Origin: an uncultured Rhodospirillales bacterium
GTDB taxonomy: Bacteria > Pseudomonadota > Alphaproteobacteria > Azospirillales > Azospirillaceae
Reading direction: 5' to 3'
Assembly (NCBI GenBank): GCA_903856295.1
Contig: CAIOBP010000254.1
Coordinates: 1-64,000 of the forward strand
Length of the DNA stretch: 64,000 nucleotides
A program made the position numbers and the translations under genes. Under the pieces are notes generated by a model, which was not told where the DNA came from, made no database searches, and was given only the letters and a program-made list of their open reading frames with translations. Positions 63,895-64,000 of this stretch are shown here, piece by piece (positions within the stretch are counted from its first letter, which is position 1; each line of letters begins with the position of its first letter).

Positions 63895-64000
63895 CTACCC
63901 CCTCGCCTGCCCGCCATCCCTCCGCGGCGCCGCCCGCTCCTGGTCGGCCATCGCCTCGTCTTCCTCGTTGGCGACCGACAACTCGAACGCGCGGGCCAGA
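63895..64000 (-). CDS. C-terminal fragment of an unidentified protein (cut by window edge)
   Basis: Minus-strand frame reads LARAFELSVANEEDEAMADQERAAPRRDGGQARG*. Confidence 0.5.
   Translation of the reverse strand, partial: LARAFELSVANEEDEAMADQERAAPRRDGGQARG

Overview
64 kb window of high-GC alphaproteobacterial (Rhodospirillales-like, by gene content) chromosome. It is mostly ordinary housekeeping DNA with several accessory loci.

Main contents, left to right:
(1) The 3' end of an ISL3-family transposase abutting a histidine kinase that appears 5'-truncated.
(2) A six-gene membrane complex resembling hydrogenase-4 (HyfB-C-E-F-G-I order). Its large subunit lacks the Ni-binding cysteines, so it looks like an Ehr-type energy-converting 'hydrogenase-related' complex rather than a hydrogenase.
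(3) DyP peroxidase, tRNA-Tyr, CNT nucleoside transporter, bacteriohemerythrin, UvrD helicase, FabI.
(4) LivFG/LivMH branched-chain transporter genes interrupted by an opposite-strand coiled-coil mini-gene.
(5) ADP-ribosylglycohydrolase, YajQ, TerB-like proteins, pentapeptide-repeat protein, tRNA-His next to hisC, aspS, a ParE-type toxin-antitoxin pair with a 19-bp tandem duplication at the toxin start, CspA, a TPR-glycosyltransferase.
(6) ScsB/DsbD-like reductase and peroxiredoxin, AlgH.
(7) A flagellar cluster: FliL, FliM, DUF6468-like, MotE-like, CheZ, two MotB-like proteins, a very large TPR protein, and FliP, FliO and an FlhB C-terminal-domain homologue on the other strand.
(8) A CNBD-containing Na+/H+ antiporter, KdsB-like, VirK/YbjX.
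(9) At the right edge, an overlapping pair encoding an ATP-grasp/SET fusion and a GlcNAc-transferase/methyltransferase fusion.

The strongest candidates for undescribed biology are the ATP-grasp-SET plus GT-MTase pair, the cysteine-less Ehr complex, and the tandem MotB pair with an in-frame 33-bp minisatellite. All family assignments are by reading motifs in the translations. No database search was run.
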